From Oscillospiraceae bacterium (lineage in GTDB: Bacteria > Bacillota > Clostridia > Oscillospirales > Acutalibacteraceae): a stretch of DNA of 10,030 nt. Where the stretch lies: assembly GCA_003499325.1 (NCBI GenBank), contig DNIP01000045.1, positions 1-10,030 of the forward strand. The letters are read 5' to 3'. The notes beneath the pieces are model-generated. The model saw only the letters and a list, made by a program, of their open reading frames with translations, was not told the origin of the DNA and did not search any database. Positions 6,542 through 10,030 of this stretch are shown one piece after another (position 1 is the stretch's first letter; each line of letters opens with the position of its first letter). Made by a program: the position numbers and the translations under genes.

Positions 6542-6573
6542 GCATAGCCCTGACCTGCGTATCGGGGCTGTGC
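6542..6573 (+). other. 12-bp intercistronic hairpin between rpsB and tsf
   Basis: GCATAGCCCTGA (6542-6553) pairs with TCGGGGCTGTGC (6562-6573) over twelve pairs with two G-U, around a CCTGCGTA loop. No T tract follows, so it is not a simple terminator. It may act as an attenuator, an RNase processing site or a barrier that sets the S2:EF-Ts ratio; these roles are inferred. Confidence 0.55.
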
Positions 6574-6610
6574 GGTATTAACCTAATCATAATTGAAAGG
6601 AATGGTATAT

Positions 6611-7534
6611 ATGGCATTTACAGCTCAGGATGTAAAGGCGCTTCGTGAGAAGACCGGCTGCGGTATGATGGACTGCAAAAAGGCTCTTACCGAAACCAAC
6701 GGCGATATGGAAGCCGCTATTGATGTATTAAGAAAGCAGGGTCTTGCTAAGGCAGCTAAGAAGGCTGACCGTGTTGCTGCCGAGGGTATCGCTCTGGCAA
6801 TCACCAACGACGACAATACCGCCGGCGTTGTCATCGAGGTCAACGCTGAGACCGACTTTGTCGCGAAGAACGCTGATTTCCAGGCATTTGTCAACACCTG
6901 CGCTCAGACTGTTATGAACGCGAGCCCCGCTGATGTTGAGGCACTCCTTGCTACCAAGGCTGACGGTTCCGAAATGACCGTTGCCGAGATGCTGCAGGAA
7001 AAGATCCAGACCATCGGTGAGAATATGAAGATCCGCCGCTTTGAGAAGATCGACGGCGCTTGCGTTGCATATGTACACGCAGGCGGCAAGATCGGCGTTA
7101 TCGTCAACTTCGACACCGATATCGATACCACTAACCCCGAGTTCGTCGCTTACGGTAAGGATATCGCAATGCAGATCGCGGCGCTGAATACACCTTACCT
7201 CACCGAAGCTGATGTTCCCGCTGACGTTATCGAGCATGAGAAGAGCATCATGGTGGAGCAGATGAAGAACGATCCCAAGATGGCTAACAAGCCCCAGCAG
7301 GTTCTCGAGAAAATCGTTTCCGGTAAGATGGGCAAGTACTTCAAGGAGAACTGTCTGGTAGATCAGGAGTTCGTTAAGGATAACTCCCTGACCGTCGGCA
7401 AGTACACCGAAGCTACCGCTAAGAAGCTCGGCGGCGCCATCACCATCAAGAAGTTTGTACGCTTTGAGAAGGGTGAAGGCATCGAGAAGCGCCAGGACGA
7501 CTTCGCTGCTGAAGTTGCCAGCATGGTAAAATAA
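6611..7534 (+). CDS. tsf: Elongation factor Ts
   Basis: EF-Ts releases GDP from EF-Tu in the cytosol so that the factor can reload with GTP and aminoacyl-tRNA. The protein has 307 residues. A UBA-like N-terminal domain covers about 1-53 (FTAQDVKALREKTGCGMMDC, then KKALTE and DVLRKQG). Next comes the core subdomain with the TDF motif in AETDFVAKN. D82 and F83 correspond to the Asp-Phe pair that in E. coli EF-Ts pushes into the EF-Tu nucleotide site. The C-terminal dimerisation and coiled regions follow. The chosen ATG 6611 gives the normal MAFTAQDVK start, with AAAGGAA at 6596-6602. In-frame ATGs at 6593 and 6602 only add a short unconserved extension and lie around the Shine-Dalgarno. It is co-transcribed with rpsB and ends at a strong terminator. 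Confidence 0.97.
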   Translation: MAFTAQDVKALREKTGCGMMDCKKALTETNGDMEAAIDVLRKQGLAKAAKKADRVAAEGIALAITNDDNTAGVVIEVNAETDFVAKNADFQAFVNTCAQTVMNASPADVEALLATKADGSEMTVAEMLQEKIQTIGENMKIRRFEKIDGACVAYVHAGGKIGVIVNFDTDIDTTNPEFVAYGKDIAMQIAALNTPYLTEADVPADVIEHEKSIMVEQMKNDPKMANKPQQVLEKIVSGKMGKYFKENCLVDQEFVKDNSLTVGKYTEATAKKLGGAITIKKFVRFEKGEGIEKRQDDFAAEVASMVK

Positions 7535-7552
7535 TTGATTAGAACTCTTATG

Positions 7553-7582
7553 ACCGCTCCCGATGGGGGCGGTTTTCTTTTT
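7553..7582 (+). terminator. Strong intrinsic terminator after tsf
   Basis: ACCGCTCCC (7553-7561) pairs with GGGGGCGGT (7565-7573) with one G-U pair and a GAT loop, followed by TTTTCTTTTT (7574 onward). It closes the rpsB-tsf unit and separates it from pyrH. Confidence 0.93.
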
Positions 7583-7612
7583 GTGTAACCAAATCATATT
7601 CACTTATTAAGA

Positions 7613-7653
7613 AAGAATGAATTCTTCCTGAAACCATGAAAACTTGCCAAGTT
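7613..7653. promoter_or_regulatory. Two palindromes upstream of the pyrH promoter (possible operators)
   Basis: AAGAATGAATTCTT (7613-7626) is a perfect 6-2-6 inverted repeat. AACTTGCCAAGTT (7641-7653) is a perfect 6-1-6 inverted repeat that ends four bases before the -35 box. Both lie before the expected transcript start, so they would act as DNA sites, not RNA structure. I do not recognise either as the site of a known regulator. Confidence 0.35.
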
Positions 7654-7657
7654 CCAC

Positions 7658-7686
7658 TTTACAATACCCCCAATTTGTAGTACAAT
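7658..7686 (+). promoter_or_regulatory. Sigma-A promoter of the pyrH-frr-uppS-cdsA unit
   Basis: TTTACA (7658-7663) and TACAAT (7681-7686) are each one base from consensus and lie exactly 17 bases apart. The start should be near 7693, giving a leader of about 30 bases. It sits between the tsf terminator and pyrH, as expected for a new unit. Confidence 0.8.
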
Positions 7687-7722
7687 ATATACAACTATGA
7701 AAAATAACATGGGGTGATATGT

Positions 7723-8430
7723 GTGAAACCGAAATACAAAAGAATCTTATTGAAATTATCAGGCGAATCCCTTGCCGGTGAGAATAAGCACGGCATTGAT
7801 TTTGAGACCGTATCCGCATACTGCGAGCCCATCAAAAAGCTCGTAGAGGATGGGGTACAGGTCGGCATCGTTGTCGGCGGCGGTAACTTCTGGCGCGGCC
7901 GTTCCAGCGGTGAGATGGATCGCACCCGTGCCGATCATATGGGCATGCTCGCGACCACCATCAATGCGCTCGGTGTTGCCGATTCACTCGAGCAGATCGG
8001 CGTAGACGTCCGCGTGCAGACCGCGATCTCCATGCGTGAGGTGGCGGAGCCGTATATCCGCAATCGCGCGATCCGTCATCTGGAAAAGGGCAGAGTCGTC
8101 ATCTTCGGCTGCGGTACCGGTAATCCGTTCTTCTCCACCGATACGGCCGCGGCGCTCAGAGCTGCCGAGATCGAGGCGGAGATCATTCTCAAAGCAACCT
8201 TGGTCGACGGCGTATATGACAAGGATCCCAACGCCTATGCCGACGCCGTCAAATATGATACCCTCTCCTTCCAGGAGGTTCTTGAAAAGGATCTGAAGGT
8301 CATGGATTCCACCGCTGCTGCCATCTGCAAGGATAACAGCATCGATTTGATGGTGTTCAGCATCCTCGAGCCCAATAACATCTATGAAGCTGTTTGTGAT
8401 ACCAAGGTCGGTACACTGGTCACAAACTGA
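7723..8430 (+). CDS. pyrH: Uridylate (UMP) kinase
   Basis: PyrH phosphorylates UMP to UDP with ATP in the cytosol, feeding UTP and CTP pools and UDP-sugar precursors of the wall. It is a hexameric enzyme of the amino-acid kinase fold, unrelated to eukaryotic UMP/CMP kinases. In the 235 residues, KLSGESLAG (11-19) forms the phosphate loop. GGGNFWRG (52-59) and [10 protein letters not shown] (66-75) form the UMP and allosteric region. [15 protein letters not shown] (129-143) is the conserved UMP-binding loop. The start is GTG 7723, eight bases after GGGG of GGGGTGAT (7711-7718). GTG 7714 is in frame but overlaps that site and would add three residues. It is the first gene of its unit, behind a sigma-A promoter. 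Confidence 0.97.
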   Translation: MKPKYKRILLKLSGESLAGENKHGIDFETVSAYCEPIKKLVEDGVQVGIVVGGGNFWRGRSSGEMDRTRADHMGMLATTINALGVADSLEQIGVDVRVQTAISMREVAEPYIRNRAIRHLEKGRVVIFGCGTGNPFFSTDTAAALRAAEIEAEIILKATLVDGVYDKDPNAYADAVKYDTLSFQEVLEKDLKVMDSTAAAICKDNSIDLMVFSILEPNNIYEAVCDTKVGTLVTN

Positions 8431-8470
8431 ATAAACTATTTTATCATTCTATATACTAAGGAGGATCAAC

Positions 8471-9025
8471 ATGAAAGAAGTATTACAAAAAAACGATGAG
8501 CGCATGCAGCGCCGTATTGACCATCTGGTTGATGAATTTAAGTCCATTAGAGCGGGCAGAGCGAATCCCGCCGTTCTGGATAAGGTGACCGTCGATTACT
8601 ACGGCGTACCCACTCCGATCAACCAGCTTTCTTCCATCTCGGTTCCCGAGGCAAGAACCCTTGTCATCCAGCCGTATGACGCGTCCTCGCTCAAATCGAT
8701 CGAAAAGGCGATCCAGATGTCCGACGTCGGCATCAATCCTCAGAACGACGGTAAGGTTCTCCGCCTGATTTTCCCGCCTCTGACAGAGGATAAGCGTAAG
8801 GAGATCGCCAAGGATATCTCTCATATCGCCGAGGATAGCAAGGTGCAGATCCGCAACGTGCGCCGCGATACCGTCGAAAAGCTCAAAAAGATGAAGAAAA
8901 ACGGCGAGCTCACCGAGGATGACCTCAAGGACGGTGAGAAGAAGGTTCAGAAATCCACCGACAACTTTATCAAAGAGATCGACTCGATCACCGATAAGAA
9001 AAAGAAAGAAATCATGGAAATCTGA
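8471..9025 (+). CDS. frr: Ribosome recycling factor
   Basis: RRF works with EF-G after peptide release to split the post-termination ribosome into subunits. The 184 residues match the family (about 185). Domain I is a three-helix bundle from residues 1-30 and about 105-184. Domain II (about 31-104) is a beta/alpha/beta insert containing VDYYGVPTPINQLSSI and PEARTLVIQPYD. The conserved R132 in IRNVRRDTVEKLKK has the same number as the essential arginine of E. coli RRF. AAGGAGG at 8458-8464 is six bases before ATG 8471. The gene follows pyrH by 40 bases, with no terminator between them. Its stop codon lies inside a terminator-like palindrome. Confidence 0.97.
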   Translation: MKEVLQKNDERMQRRIDHLVDEFKSIRAGRANPAVLDKVTVDYYGVPTPINQLSSISVPEARTLVIQPYDASSLKSIEKAIQMSDVGINPQNDGKVLRLIFPPLTEDKRKEIAKDISHIAEDSKVQIRNVRRDTVEKLKKMKKNGELTEDDLKDGEKKVQKSTDNFIKEIDSITDKKKKEIMEI

Positions 9026-9043
9026 GGCGCGCCTCTTTTTTCC
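9016..9043 (+). terminator. Short terminator-like palindrome overlapping the frr stop
   Basis: GAGGCGCGCCTC (9024-9035) is a perfect 12-base palindrome followed by six T (9036-9041). GGAAA (9016-9020) can also pair with TTTCC (9039-9043) across a 3x3 internal loop. The inner stem is only four GC-rich pairs with a CGCG loop, so termination may be partial and reduce uppS-cdsA transcription relative to frr. Confidence 0.5.
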
Positions 9044-9174
9044 GCCTTTTGCAACGTTCACCTGTTGTTTGACTGTCATCATTGGCGCGTCAGGGGCGTT
9101 CCTCTGCTTTTCCTTGGCACGTGTGACTTACAAAGCGTACTTTACTTTTCAATCAATCCGAGGAGCCTGATACT

Positions 9175-9921
9175 ATGGCACTATTCAAAAAGAAACAGAA
9201 TCAGGAAATATCGCTCTCCGATATTCAGCTGCCCGAGCACATCGGCATCATCATGGACGGTAACGGCCGCTGGGCAAAGAAGCGCGGACTGCCGCGTTCG
9301 GCGGGTCACACCGCAGGCGCCCAGACCTTCCGCAAGATCGCCCGTTACTGCAGTGATATCGGTATCAAGTATCTGACGGTCTACGCCTTTTCCACCGAGA
9401 ACTGGCGCCGTCCGACCGACGAGGTCGACGCTTTGATGCGTCTGTTCAAGGATTATTTGCAGGAAGCGATCCGCGACTTCAAGGACGACAGCATTGTACT
9501 GCGATTCCTCGGCGACCGTTCGGCGTTCTCTCCCGAGCTGCTCAGTCTGATGAACGAGAATGAGGAAGAGTCCTGCAACCGTGATGGCATGGTGCTGAAT
9601 ATCGCGATGAACTACGGCGGCAGAGCCGAATTGGTCACCGCCATGCGGCAGATCGCGCAAAAAGCGGCCGACGGCAGCGTCAAGCCCGAGGACATTGACG
9701 AAGCGATGATCTCCGATCACCTGTACACCAAGGGTCAGCCCGATCCCGACCTGATCATCCGTCCCAGCGGCGAGAATCGTACATCGAATTTTCTGCTATG
9801 GCAGAGCGCCTACGCGGAATATGTGATCATGGATGTACTGTGGCCGGACTTCACACAGGATGATCTGAATCAGGCTTTGATCGAATACGCAAAGCGCAAC
9901 AGGCGCTTCGGCGGCGTTTAA
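9175..9921 (+). CDS. uppS: Isoprenyl transferase (undecaprenyl diphosphate synthase)
   Basis: This enzyme adds isopentenyl diphosphate units in cis to farnesyl diphosphate, making the C55 carrier lipid for peptidoglycan and other wall polymers. It works at the membrane surface. The 248 residues carry all core residues. D28 in IIMDGNGRWAKKRG binds diphosphate and Mg2+. FSTENWRRP (72-80) is the substrate-binding signature. R196, R202, S204 and E215 lie in IRPSGENRTSNFLLWQSAYAE and align with E. coli R194, R200, S202 and E213. Pro at 197 replaces the usual Thr after the first arginine. The first 20 residues are a short Lys/Gln-rich extension. AGGAG at 9161-9165 is nine bases before the ATG. A 149-base gap separates it from frr. 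I see no strong promoter there; TTGGCA at 9114-9119 lacks a good -10. Confidence 0.97.
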   Translation: MALFKKKQNQEISLSDIQLPEHIGIIMDGNGRWAKKRGLPRSAGHTAGAQTFRKIARYCSDIGIKYLTVYAFSTENWRRPTDEVDALMRLFKDYLQEAIRDFKDDSIVLRFLGDRSAFSPELLSLMNENEEESCNRDGMVLNIAMNYGGRAELVTAMRQIAQKAADGSVKPEDIDEAMISDHLYTKGQPDPDLIIRPSGENRTSNFLLWQSAYAEYVIMDVLWPDFTQDDLNQALIEYAKRNRRFGGV

Positions 9922-9950
9922 CGCCGAATCGACAAAACATAAACGGCTGA

Positions 9951-9970
9951 GCCGACGGCACCACGTCGGC
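9951..9970 (+). other. Intercistronic hairpin between uppS and cdsA
   Basis: GCCGACG (9951-9957) pairs perfectly with CGTCGGC (9964-9970) around a GCACCA loop. A second stem, CGGCGT/ACGCCG (9912-9917 and 9921-9926), surrounds the uppS stop. Neither has a T tract, so transcription probably continues into cdsA. They may slow RNA decay or affect cdsA translation. Confidence 0.45.
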
Positions 9971-9995
9971 AGCGCCTGACTATTGGAGGATGAAC

Positions 9996-10030
9996 ATGAA
10001 AACGCGATTAATCACTTCGGGAATCGGAAT
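9996..10030 (+). CDS. cdsA: Phosphatidate cytidylyltransferase, N-terminal fragment
   Basis: Only eleven codons are inside the window (MKTRLITSGIG). CdsA makes CDP-diacylglycerol from phosphatidate and CTP at the membrane. The call rests on position, since cdsA follows uppS in most Firmicutes, and on the MKTR-type start leading into a hydrophobic stretch. GGAGG (9985-9989) is six bases before ATG 9996. ATG 9990 is in frame but overlaps the Shine-Dalgarno. The gene continues beyond the right edge. Confidence 0.7.
   Translation, partial: MKTRLITSGIG

Noticed and set aside
9065..9174. Frames through the frr-uppS gap suggesting a small extra gene
   Set aside because: They have no ribosome binding site or family resemblance and run into uppS in another frame.
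34..10030. A new multi-gene accessory or defence system
   Set aside because: Every sizeable gene belongs to a known conserved family in expected order, with no transposase, integrase, toxin-antitoxin pair or nuclease cluster. Novelty, if any, is in the intergenic elements.

Overview
The window looks like chromosomal DNA of an anaerobic, low-to-mid GC Firmicute of the class Clostridia, most likely Ruminococcus/Oscillospiraceae-like. Three things suggest this. There is a bacterial V/A-type ATPase operon, there is a YlmC/YmxH-family sporulation-type gene, and the order rpsB-tsf-pyrH-frr-uppS-cdsA is classic for Firmicutes. Shine-Dalgarno sites are strong (AAGGAGG type) and the recognisable promoters are sigma-A-like. 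All genes lie on the + strand. The organism assignment is inference from protein families and gene order.

Region 1 (34-3984) holds the catalytic A subunit, the non-catalytic B subunit and the central-stalk D subunit of a rotary V-type ATPase. This is the 3' end of an operon whose membrane and peripheral-stalk genes should lie upstream of the window. A and B are translationally coupled. An 80-base imperfect inverted repeat separates B and D, and a 12-bp hairpin ends the operon.

Region 2 (4016-5529) holds two single genes. One is a small PRC-barrel-like protein of the YlmC/YmxH family. The other is a secreted SleB-like cell wall hydrolase with a signal peptide, a low-complexity linker and a C-terminal catalytic domain, followed by a strong terminator. 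The 240-base AT-rich gap between them carries small repeats and hairpins.

Region 3 (5515-7582) is the rpsB-tsf translation unit (ribosomal protein S2 and EF-Ts). Its probable promoter has a -35 box inside the preceding terminator hairpin. Its leader of roughly 215 bases carries a second long imperfect inverted repeat, and a 10-bp hairpin sits just before the Shine-Dalgarno. A further 12-bp hairpin lies between rpsB and tsf, and a strong terminator follows tsf.

Region 4 (7613-10030) starts at a good sigma-A promoter for pyrH (UMP kinase), then frr (ribosome recycling factor), uppS (undecaprenyl diphosphate synthase) and the first codons of cdsA. It joins pyrimidine nucleotide supply, ribosome recycling and envelope lipid synthesis. 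A short terminator-like palindrome overlaps the frr stop.

The protein content is conserved and mostly housekeeping, and I see no new multi-gene system. The items most worth a second look are non-coding: two intergenic inverted-repeat elements (plus a possible third fragment at the left edge), the terminator/promoter overlap before rpsB, the structured rpsB leader, and the overlapping promoter signals before the YlmC/YmxH gene. I saw no tRNA, rRNA, CRISPR array, transposase or phage gene.
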